DNA of 62,000 bases from Chrysomallon squamiferum (lineage: Eukaryota; Mollusca; Gastropoda; Neomphalida; Peltospiridae), in the NCBI GenBank assembly GCA_012295275.1, contig CM022670.1, positions 33,100,938-33,162,937 of the forward strand. The letters run 5' to 3'. The notes below the pieces were generated by a model, which worked only from the letters and a program-made list of their open reading frames with translations, made no database searches and was not told where the DNA came from. Numbering within the stretch: position 1 is the first letter of the stretch; the number at the start of each line of letters is the position of its first letter. Shown here one piece after another: positions 51,562 through 62,000 of this stretch. A program made the translations under genes and the position numbers.

Positions 51562-53400
51562 GTGTGTGTGTGTGTGTGTACACATACATACATGCAAAAT
51601 AAATACCAATATATATATAAATGTATATCTATAAAGAAGAAGACCCCAAAATGTCACAAAATCAGTTGAGAAACTACATAATTATATTGTTTAAATATAT
51701 TGTACCACCTCTGACAACGAATATTCCCATGATTTATTTATCAAAATAAAAAGATATCTACATTCCTGCATCTGGATAGAAGAGGTTCCTAATTGTAGAC
51801 AAGATCTTAATGCTTTTAAATTATAAATTCTTTAGGAAGTATAGAGTGAGGAAATTTCTGGTATCGGATTCAGTCAATCGTCAAGGGATAATTGGTTTTA
51901 ACCAGACTTCTTAAAATCAGTAACTAAATTTCAACATTAAAAAATAATAATAATAAACCAGTTACAATCTAATTGTGTTTTATTGCTTTAACTGTAATTA
52001 GAATTTGAACCCTTTCCTTTGATTTTTCACGTCTTTAAAAATGGTGAATGAAAGTAAACGATTAATGTGAGTGCGCGCACGCGCGTTTGTATGTCTAGTA
52101 ATATGGCATCAATGATATCGTTATAGAGTAAAGACAAGATACTAATTACTATGAAATTTAAATTTTACACACGACTGTATTGCTTGTACGAGTAAAATCA
52201 TTCGACTGCAGTTTCAAGTTTTTATTACAAGTCCTAATCAACGTACCACTTGCTCCATTATCCAACTGGTCACAACCTTTTAAAAACAGTTTGCGTGACA
52301 TGGAAAATGCTGTCGACTCCGAGTGGTCTTCTGCACTGAACCATTGATTTCCATCTTGTAATAACACAAGAGATTTATTGATGCTATCACCTATTCATTT
52401 ATTCTCAATGATTACTGATGGAAATGGATGGCTTAGGACCGATTTCACACAAGTGACGCACCGTTGTTGTCCTGCTTTCCACAACTCCTGCTACGTATCG
52501 AAACGAATCACACAAATTTCCCGTGGGGCATCGATACGCCTGCGCGTATCAACATAGGGAGAGAGAGAGAGAAAGAAAAAAAAAAAAAGAAAAAAACGGG
52601 AATAGATGTAGATTTTTGCTGTTAGGATTTGCACTGCTTTTGGCTGTACTTCGTTTGTGGAAAAGGCAGATGCTTCGTTCTGTGTCAGTGTAGTTGATGA
52701 AGAATCGTAGCAACCCACTGTTGCTGGATGCTACTTTTTCGAAGAGACAATACCGACCGTATGTTATCTCAGCGCAAAAGCTTTTAAGCCAATCGCGATC
52801 GCAGATAATAAATACGGTTATGCGTAGAAACACAGGGCCAAAGCCTTCCCATTGATCACCCGATTTCTTCGGCGTGGCTAGAGCAGGTGTGCAAACAATC
52901 GCTTATCTATTATTAGAAATCTGTCTGCGAAGACACGGCTACTATGGAGTACATTGCTGAGAATTTGGAAATATAGTATTCTGAGAAACTGTTACAGAAA
53001 ACAAAATAACAATAATAAAAATACACAACTCCATTAACTTATTGAACCAGTTTTGCAGTTCGGGAATCGCGAGAGGTGGATTTGGCTGTTCAGTTTATTA
53101 TCCAGTTTGGCATGCAGTCGGCATTATTTCCCATGGAAAAACAAACGTTTTAAAACCTTTTCCAGATTCATTACTTTTCGCGATTGTTGCTGAGTCGCTT
53201 CAGCTCATTCTTAACTTTTTATTTTATTTTATTTTAATTATTTTATAAATTGTATTTCTGGAAATTGTGACGCCAGACTAGCGAAATAGACTTACTAAAC
53301 TACTGGGAGTTTGTGTGAAATCTTCGAAGTAAGTACAGACATAATAGGAAGGATTTTTTTTTTTTTGGTGAAGATCACTGACTACGTCTTTTGCAAGGTC
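49542..53400. other. Intergenic, no clear gene
   Basis: Mostly AT-rich unique sequence with a CT/GT compound repeat (about 51499-51578) and an alternating GCGCGCACGCGCG stretch near 52072 that is favourable to Z-DNA. GC content rises from about 52200 to 53500, ahead of the candidate first exon at 53409. Minus-strand frames at 52158-52367 and 52549-52833 look less repetitive than average but are not recognised. Confidence 0.6.
51499..51578. repeat. (CT)n-(GT)n compound microsatellite
   Basis: A CT tract of about 60 nt is followed directly by a short GT tract. The sequences on both sides (acatacatacatgcaaaata, then ataaatgtatatctat) recur, near 51352-51400 and 51583-51630, so the repeat sits inside a short direct repeat. 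Confidence 0.9.
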
Positions 53401-53408
53401 GCGAGAAA

Positions 53409-53539
53409 ATGAGTCTTTCAACAGCCACGACGCTGGCAGGGTCGGCACGTCCAAGAAAGCCTCGGTCTATGTTCGGGTCTAAACCACGGAACCCTGGACA
53501 TAAACAAGCCTCCGGATCAGAAGAAGAACTTGCGAAGAG
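53409..53539 (+). CDS. Probable first coding exon of an unidentified gene
   Basis: ATG at 53409 starts an open frame, MSLSTATTLAGSARPRKPRS onward and ending GSEEELAKR, that stops at AG|GTTTGT (donor at 53540). It has 43 codons plus two bases. Base composition is far richer in GC than the flanks and codon use looks coding. The peptide is basic and Ser/Pro-rich, like the disordered N-terminus of a larger protein. No downstream exon could be joined with confidence; the next ones may be beyond the window. I do not recognise the family. Confidence 0.5.
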
Positions 53540-53544
53540 GTTTG

Positions 53545-54381
53545 TATAACAAATTAATATTAAATGTTTCACCGAGTTGTGTACATAAGATATATCAGTT
53601 TTTTAAAGTTCAATTTAGTTTCATTTTGGTGTAGTAATTTTAGTTATCCATATTTAAAAGGTAATTGTGTAGACTAGAGGGAAAGCTGAATTATTTGTGC
53701 GGTATGGTAAACACGGTGATTTAAACCATTAGCTGATTAGGAAACCTTTTTATGAAAAGACACATATTAATATATAAATAAATACATATGCGCAATGTAT
53801 GTAATTTCTATACAAACAGGATTCTGTAGAAATATAATCGTCTTAATTTGAAAATGCTTAATTGCTACTACTGCTACTACTACTACAATTTTTACTATTG
53901 TTATTACTACTTCTACTACTGCAGCTGCCACCATTATATAATTACTATGCTCATCCTGCTGTTGCTACTGGTTCTTTTACTACTTCTATCATCACCCAGT
54001 GCTAATATTAATATATACTATTAATACTAGTACTGTTTACTACTTCTGCTAATACTATGCTACTACTACTGCTGCTGCTACTAGTACAACTAGTACTATT
54101 ATTGCTACTAATACTACTAACAACAACAACAACAATAATAATATATAAAAATATTACCGATTTATTGATGAAAGAAAACTTGGGGCAAAAGTGGAACGAT
54201 TTAACTTAACATTATGTGTCACCTTTGATGTAACTGTTTTGTATAATTTATTTGATTTGTTCAAACCGTGTGGCAGCTGTTCTTATAAATTAGATATCTG
54301 TGAGATTTGTTTTGGTTTTCAAAAAAAAAAAAAAAAAATTAAATAAATAAATTAAATTAAAATTAAATTAAAATTAAAAAA

Positions 54382-54463
<82 letters not shown>

Positions 54464-57103
54464 CCAGCAGAAAAAACAGTCAATATAAAATACGATTAAA
54501 TATAAATAAACAGTATCTCGGCCAGAAATCGGAATAGAGAAAATGGAATGATCATTTATTACTCTTCAAAATGAGCAAGTAACTAAGTAAACAAACAAAC
54601 AAACAAAGCAAACGTGTTTTGACGTTCAAGTGTAAAATATCTTTTCGAACATTAACCAGAATGAAAATAAATGCACTTAATAATTTTCCTCTGTTGCTGC
54701 TTTTTTCTTTTCTTTTTTATGCTAAGCGAATAAAATGTTTTAAATTTGATCCGGATTTCGATTTTATAACTAGATTATAGCAAACTGAAGTTTATTTGTA
54801 ATCACGTGACTTCATTTAATTTTTTTTTTCTTTTTCTTTTTATTATTTTTTTTGAAATATTTTTATTTTTTTCTTCTCAGTTTTATGTGTTGCCTTTGCT
54901 TTTACGGTATTTAACGTTGTTGAGCAAAGCTATTTTCAGAACGAAATCGAAAACACGGCTGCTTGTTATGCAGTAATACATTTTTTATTACATTGGAAGA
55001 TTCAGCGTAAAACGTTATGAAATTGTTTTTATTAATTATCATCATATTGCTGGAATTTAACTTTCTTCCGTTGAGTGATGAAAACAAGACGAAGACGAAA
55101 AGAAAGTTTGAAAGAAACAGGGCTCCATGAATATGAATATTTGTTTTAAAAATACCAAATTTGATTGGTATTTTTACTATCAGTTGTTACGCAAAAAACC
55201 TTGAGCTTTTGGAAATGATAAAAATTGTATAAAATAGGAAACCTACTGACTCCATTCTTTGGATTACTCTTTTCGATTTGCTGCAAGTGATATTTTACAT
55301 GAACCTTTTCATAAACAGGAGAGCCCATACCATAACTTTTGTGACCCTGATATGGAGCACTGGTTGGAACATGGTATATGACCAGACACAAGTGTAATGA
55401 TCCTCGCCCAGTACTAAGAAGCAGAAGAAAAAAATAATGAAAATGAAGTCACGAAAAATAAAGAAACAAAATTCTGTAAAACCAATAGCATTAGTATTAT
55501 ACGCAGTGGTCTAGTATCATCACCTCTGACCAGCTTAGAAAGTTCGGCTTGCACTTGAGCCATATGACGTCACTCAGATCTGCGAGAGACATTTTCATAC
55601 AAATGGGAACATTTTCATCGTTTAATGATCGCATAATGAGCTATTCCCAGAGAGAGATCGTCCAAGTAGTCAGAAAACGATCATTGTTGCACCTTCCCTT
55701 CTGTGCTCAATTAGCTTCCCAATAACAAAACTATTAACTGTCAAGATTTCTTTCTAATTTGCTTTATCTCCACAGCCATGTTCTTTTAGACACAGATGCG
55801 TGCTGATTTTTCGTTCTAGCTGTCGTGCCCACGGTCACTGGACCAGTTATCTTAAATAATCAAACTATGGTGTATTACAAAAAGTAGAATATATATATTT
55901 TTTATAGGAACACAACAACAATAATAGCAGCAGCAGCAACGATAAAAACAACAACAATATTAATAACTACAGCAGTAATAATAGTAACAATAACAACCGC
56001 GACAGCAACAGCAACAGTAACAACAGCAACAAGAAACAAATCCACAGAGGAACAATTGAAAATAAAATTAAATTGCTGATATAAATCTTTCACTTCTCGG
56101 CATATTGTGTCTGTTATTCAATACCGTTTTTTGCTGGCAGAATAATTTATATACAAGTAACCAGAAACACTGTACGAGATAAACACACATAAATATTTAA
56201 ATATAAACGAATGGGCTTTTTGTACGTGATTTTTCTTTCTTTAACGAAATCGATACACAGTTTTAAAATTCTCATATATGAGTTCATTTCATAATTTCGA
56301 AATAAAAGCAACTGTAAAATTGCTAGAGATAGTTTCACATTTGTTATTTAAAGCGACAACAGTAACGAGAAAGTAACTGAAAGAAGGAAAGAAAGAAGGA
56401 AAGAATAACTGAATGAAAAAAAGAGGAATAAAATAACGAACGAATGAATAAATAAATCAACGAATTAATGAAAAGGTCATTGAAGAAAATGTATCTAGGC
56501 ATGAATGAGGTTCATCTATCAAAGTCTACGACAAAAGGAAATTGCTATACGTTAACAAAAGGTGCTACACTGAATAACTAACTGGCTGTGCCATCGCCCC
56601 GGACTCCAGCTAATTTACATGGGTTAATTAGTACCACAAACACATCTAAGCCGCATCAGCTGAAGGATAAAATGAAAAACAAGCCTCACTTGCAGTAAAG
56701 AAAGGACTTGAGAATATTGATAACATCGGGTGTGTGGAGCCAGATTTTTACTCCGATAAAGCAATCTAAAGTATTTTCCTGCACCACAACTTCGATTTGA
56801 CATTCTCGACTTTCCATTGCAGAATCTTTTATTGCCCTTGTGGGTGGTACGTCTTAAAAATAGATCAACTCATAAAGATGATATTCACCCTCTTGAGAAT
56901 TTCTGGACAAAGGGATAGATATTATATGTTGTTGGATGGTTACAGATGGCTGTGAAATATTGGTATTATTGTGGAATAAAAAGGTATAGGTTCGATTTAA
57001 TAAGTGTAAATGGGGTTTAAAGTTATGAAAATGTTGGCCCATTTTATGCAAATAAAAAGGGAAAGTGTTTTTATATATATAATCTGCAATTTCACTATAA
57101 ACG

Positions 57104-57141
<38 letters not shown>

Positions 57142-59320
57142 TATTCATTATATAAATGTTAACAGACACACATACACACACACATCTATATATATATATA
57201 TATATATATACGCACGCACGCACACACACGCACACACATATATATATATTTTGGTGGAGTTTATACACATGAAAAGTATATATACGATATATAAATAAGA
57301 AAACCCCATATACGATTTCTACATACGGAACATTTAAGTGCAGTTTCTCTGTTTATGTATATTAAGCGGTTCTGCGAAAATGGATTTCCTTTCAATACTT
57401 CGTTCGTCTGATTCTTGAACTTTAACGTTGGACTGCTCGAATAAAAATAGATGATTTATTGAAACTGAATGGTTTCATTTGTATACTCGAAGCCCAAAAA
57501 TCAAGAGACAGACGGCCAGTGGTCATTATCTGTTAACAGCAGACGAGTAATTCATCTCTGCATAATACACCATACTGAATATAATGTACCGAACTTCAAG
57601 CTAATATTACTTTGTTGATTAACCACAGGAAAACAGTATTTACAAATATTTGTTATTCTAACGACAAAGAAAGTTCAAACACAAACGAGAATAAAAGATG
57701 TGGTTAATTATAGTTCAGTAAGACGTTTTGGAGAAGGAATAAATGCAATAATATTTCAGCGACTGATAATAATGATATCTTTTGTCTTCAGAAATTGTTG
57801 TTTTTACTGAATATTTATAACCATGCGCATGCTCACTAGTACAGGCATATGTTCAGTCACTATCACTCACCAGAAACAGTATACTCGTTTTGTAATATAA
57901 ATAAATTTCAATGTCCTGAGAAATCAAGACATGAAGGAACCATCACGGTCAGGAGAAAAATGTAAAACTGATGTAACAATAAGACCGTGTGTCTATTAAT
58001 TTAACGGAATGGCGCTGCCTTCTGTTCTCTGATGCTACAGGCAGGTGTTTGACTTGACTTAACAGACCGCTTCCTCCTCCTCTGCTGCCAGTTAACATTC
58101 CTCAGAACTGTTTCATCATGCAGAGCTCTTTTGAAAAAGATTTCTGTCAGAAAGAAAACACATTGTGACGCGTAGTGAACGCTGCGTTTAGAACTGCTGA
58201 ACCGCTTCGCAAGTTCAAGATCTGCTTTTTTTTTTTTTTTTTTTGTTGTTGTTGTTGAAATAACCGGTTCTGGATGTTCCAGGATTGGGGGGCAAAAAAC
58301 AAATGTGTGTGTATGTATTTATGTGTTTGTCTAGTTTTGAAAATATACATAATTTTATTTGATTATTTTTATATATTTTGTTAATGATTCTAGCATTACT
58401 TGGTTTTAAAAATATTATTTCTATAAACAATCATCGCCTGTACCATTTTCAAATTATTGCAGATCTTTCTGAAGACAAATATATCTTGTTACTTATTCCT
58501 TATTAAATTACAGGCTCATTGATTTATTTTGTTAACGCCTCTAAATCGGTTCAGATGAGGTTAAGTATCCTAGATTACTGAGTTCAGTTTGCAAGAAGCA
58601 CTAGGTTTTCTTAGGTTAAACTGATTAAACATTGAACTTGTTAGCATGGTATTTATATACTGCAGATATGTTGTTTTACAGTTGGTAAAAACATATTTGC
58701 ATTTCATTTGTTCATATTCTTACAATCTATTTCAAAAAAAAAAAAAAAAAAAAAAAAAAGCAACCGAACCCTCAAAAGACGCCCCAACATACACTTTCGT
58801 TCACACGTGCACTTAGGTACAGTCATTAATACGCACGTATTCACTTAAGCATACAAACACACACACAAACTAACATGTATAAAACTTACAAATTTACTAC
58901 ACTCCTTCATTTTGTTGTTTTATTTTACCTTAGATTCGTTCTTTTCTTCTTCTTTTTTTCTTTTTTTTTTTTTTCCTCGAAAATATATATCCGTGAAAAA
59001 AGTGGAATGCTTGTCTACATCCAAGGATACTTTAGTGAGCGACTGCCGGGCGTCTAACATCTGGCAGTTATAAGTTATAGCCTAAAGTTCGTGAGAAAAA
59101 TCGGGTAATAAATAAAACTCTCTTTCTTCAGTCTCGTTTGGTAATTAGAATCGTGATGATGAACGTATACCTGTTCCAGCATACAAACAAAATAAAATTT
59201 ACGTTCATATTCACTTTTCTGTTAATGTCTTATCTGCATGCGTTATACACTTATGTATTTTACAAGCATCAATCCACTAAATCGTGGTCTGTCTGTCTCC
59301 CTCCCTCCTTCCCCTCTCTT
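53545..59320. other. Probable first intron or intergenic DNA, no gene seen
   Basis: Contains ACT/GCT trinucleotide clusters (about 53860-54130), AAAT and AAT arrays (about 54370-54462), CA/TA repeats (about 57100-57250) and a poly-A (about 58735-58759). A minus-strand frame at 55146-55391 is not repeat-derived but matches nothing I recognise. No splice-supported exon was found. Confidence 0.6.
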
Positions 59321-59462
<142 letters not shown>

Positions 59463-60043
59463 TGCACACAGATATATTTTAAACGATTATTCTCTCTCTT
59501 TTTCCCGTGTTTGTGTTTTTCGTTCAAACAAACACTATAACTGATCCAGAATATGTCCCCATTTCGAAATTTCGACCTTTACCTATACAAAGCAACAAAA
59601 CAATTCCTCTGCTGACGATGTTGTCAAATTCTTCGCGGCTTACTTGTGTTCAGTGGGGTCTTCTGCTACCAGTTAAGAATCTTACACTCAATTATTCTGT
59701 TTGTTCCTCGTTTGGTTTTACACACTACAATCGCTACTTCAGACAAAAGTAATGCGTTGAACGAGGTGCGGTGTTTCGAAAGCTTGGTGCAATCCGATAT
59801 AAAACGAACGAGTTGAACAGAACCAGCCCAAAACTTGAAGAGATTATACTTAACTGTCTGTTCGTTTTAAAACTAAGTTTTATCATTCTTTTTTCCTAAA
59901 ACACAAACACGCTTTGTCCATATGAGTGAACTGAGAGTGGATTTGATTTATAAGTAATTAAATTCAATATTGTGTTCCCATTCGTATCGGTGATTTTTTT
60001 TTTTAAATTACATATTATTTTTTTAAGTAAGTAAGTAAGTAAG

Positions 60044-60075
<32 letters not shown>

Positions 60076-61149
60076 AATAATAATAAATGAAGTGTCACTG
60101 GAAAGATAAGGGTTTTCAAAGAATAAGAATACTTCTGGGAAACCTTTCAGATGCAGTATAACATGGCTTATTTATATTCGCCACCATGGTGATGCACATT
60201 AATATATTTATTATATAATGTGAACCGTCATGATCGCCGCCTTTAGCATCATTGTCATCATTTTGAAAGCCGTCACCATAAACTGGTTCGTGTTATTCCT
60301 TTATATTAGCATTTAAAAATCTTCTAGATAATTATTTCCTTCGCTGCCATGTTGCGTGTTCTTTTCGTAAATTTCTCCTTATGCAAAATGTAATGTAAAT
60401 ATTTCCGACACATATTCCCGTATGTAAGAGGTCTTCAGTTCATATTAACAAATTGCGGCTTCATTAAAAACTGTCGCTGCCAAACTCTGTATAGGTTTTC
60501 CTTCGGGTTAACTAACCGGCGATGAAACTAACGATAAAATCGTTTATATTAACAATGATTTTTAACGATTTGCGTTCTTTCAGCTGTAGCGTGACCCGTT
60601 ATAGAATTGCAGTAATTGCTCGGAGTCGACCTGTTACAGAACGTTATTAGAATTGTTCGTTTTATTTGGCTTAATGGCTTACGGGTTATCAGAACAGCAC
60701 TGCTTTGCTTTTTCTTTCATTATAATTTGTTTTCGTTATCCTGATGCTGTCTCTTTTGTTTTAATGACTCTGTTTCACTTTAAAAAAAATAGTATTCTAC
60801 TTTTTACACTATTCTTTTGATATCTATCTTTTACAGAATTTTCCTGTTGACTATTTTTATCTTTCTATAAAGATATAATTATTGGAAACTTTCGAAACAT
60901 TTTATGAATGAATCTGTATACAGTCAGCTGTTGTTTACTCATATATTTTTTCCGAGTGGGCCTTTGCTCAGTAGATGTTAATTGTTCTGGAAATGCTTTA
61001 TCAATAGCACACATTCTGTGGTTCTTTGTAATGTTCCTTTATTATTTGTAGTAACAATAGCAGGAAGAATAATATTGCTGACAGTGTTAGTAGGATAATT
61101 ATAGAAATTGTGATCGTTGTTGTGGTAACAGCAGTAGTGATGCGGTGTT

Positions 61150-61380
61150 GGCAGTAGTAATAACAGTATGGTGAATAATAGTATTAATATTAGAAGAAGT
61201 TTTAGTGGTAGTAACATTTGTAATAGTAGTTGTGTTGGTGGTAGTAGTAATAGTAGTGGAAGTTGTGGTAGTAGTAGTAGTAGTGGAAGTAGTGGTAGTA
61301 GCAGTAGTAGTAGTGGAAGTTGTGGTAGTAGCAGTAGTGGTAGTGGAAGTTTTGGTAGTAGCAGTAGTAGTAGTAGCTAT
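61150..61380. repeat. AGT/GGT trinucleotide repeat cluster
   Basis: Degenerate AGT, GGT and GGAAGT units. The Gly-Ser-rich and Val-rich frames here are products of the repeat, not genes. Confidence 0.85.
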
Positions 61381-61549
61381 TGTTTATGTGGTGATGGCAT
61401 GATAGTAGCAGCTGACAATAGTTACAATAACATTAACAATGACAGAGATGCTGGTTGCATTTGAGAAGGAACAGCACTGAAAAAAAAAATTACAAAGTAC
61501 ATCTGACTTATTTACACTTTTCTGACACATTGCCTTTTTAAACTTCTAT

Positions 61550-62000
61550 ATTTTACAAATCCTGTGGTTAAACAGCTTCATCCATGACCTTTTGGAAACT
61601 GCTGAGTGTAGGTGTGAGGCTTTTGTGAGAGCAATGCCGCTGTTGACTGGTATTGGCCGGACTGGCAGCAGTTGGTTATCACCACTGATGTTCCCTTGAT
61701 AATGAACGCGGCTTCCATAGTTCACCAAATCGATTGACGGTGATACCAGTCCGTGGACAAGGCAAGGATAATTCAAAAACCAACGAGAAGAGAAGCGAAG
61801 TCTGTGGGGAGTCATCAGTGGCAATGCTGACAAGTGCACAAGAAGAGAAAATGCGATTTTCATTTAGTGTAAGGTCCGGTGATGGCAAAAACCGATCTTA
61901 ACGAACGGCCGAGTAGTCGATGCTGCGGAATCCGACTGTTTGAAGGTTGTTTCGTGAAAAGTCACGTAGAGGAAACGGGCTGACGTCCTAATTACCTTTC
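61550..62000. other. GC-richer terminal segment, unidentified
   Basis: The base composition changes sharply to moderate GC at about 61560 and stays so to the window end. Overlapping minus-strand frames are open here (61546-61863 and 61679-61888). This looks like either an interspersed repeat copy or the edge of an exon or promoter. No domain was recognised. Confidence 0.35.

Noticed and set aside
61168-61464. Gly-Ser-rich frame that looks like a structural protein
   Set aside because: Direct product of degenerate AGT/GGT trinucleotides; the other frames are equally open.

Overview
This window is eukaryotic and, from its gene content, animal. Genes are split by GT-AG introns, and the DNA is AT-rich and full of CT/GA, ATT/AAT and A/T simple repeats. 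The intron/exon style and the MIER-DNAI4 gene pair fit a lophotrochozoan, probably a mollusc and possibly a cephalopod. The species is an inference; no marker gene settles it.

Layout. (1) 0.5-1.2 kb, + strand: part of an unrecognised gene with a V-R-W-A-D-E-C motif. (2) 1.74-13.24 kb: two direct tandem copies of a unit of about 5.4-6.1 kb. Each carries one minus-strand secreted M4 (thermolysin/vibriolysin-type) zinc metalloprotease gene, with a TATA box, a short signal-peptide exon and one large exon. Copy 1 (2573-5032) is intact and predicts 685 aa. Copy 2 (8670-11233) has a 1-nt frameshift just upstream of its HEXXH motif, and a deletion of about 520 bp removed its leader splice donor. (3) 16.2-17.04 kb, minus strand: an unrecognised Ser-rich gene with a V-K-W-A-D-E-C motif like that of locus 1, so the protease pair is flanked by two related loci in opposite orientation. 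(4) 22.97-30.49 kb, minus strand: a 13-coding-exon MIER-family (ELM2-SANT) co-repressor gene, followed by about 5 kb of AT-rich DNA without genes that may hold its 3' UTR. (5) 30.49-30.82 kb: a compact divergent promoter with two CCAAT boxes and an RFX X-box-like site. (6) 30.82-46.20 kb, + strand: DNAI4 (WDR78), axonemal dynein intermediate chain, 23 coding exons, 825 aa, with every splice phase closing. (7) 49.2-49.5 kb: a decayed integrase fragment. (8) 53.41-53.54 kb: a probable first coding exon of a + strand gene that leaves the window. The rest is intergenic or intronic DNA dominated by simple repeats.

The firmest biology is the head-to-head MIER/DNAI4 pair. As I recall, it is also divergent in human, so it may be an ancient shared promoter between a chromatin regulator and a cilium gene. 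The most accessory-like part is the tandem M4 protease cluster. Its closest recognisable relatives are secreted proteases of marine gamma-proteobacteria, and a mucin-like linker sits between prodomain and enzyme. Several frame problems in the window (M4 copy 2, two MIER junctions, locus 1) are each cured by a single base, often in a homopolymer, so assembly error must be excluded before calling pseudogenes.
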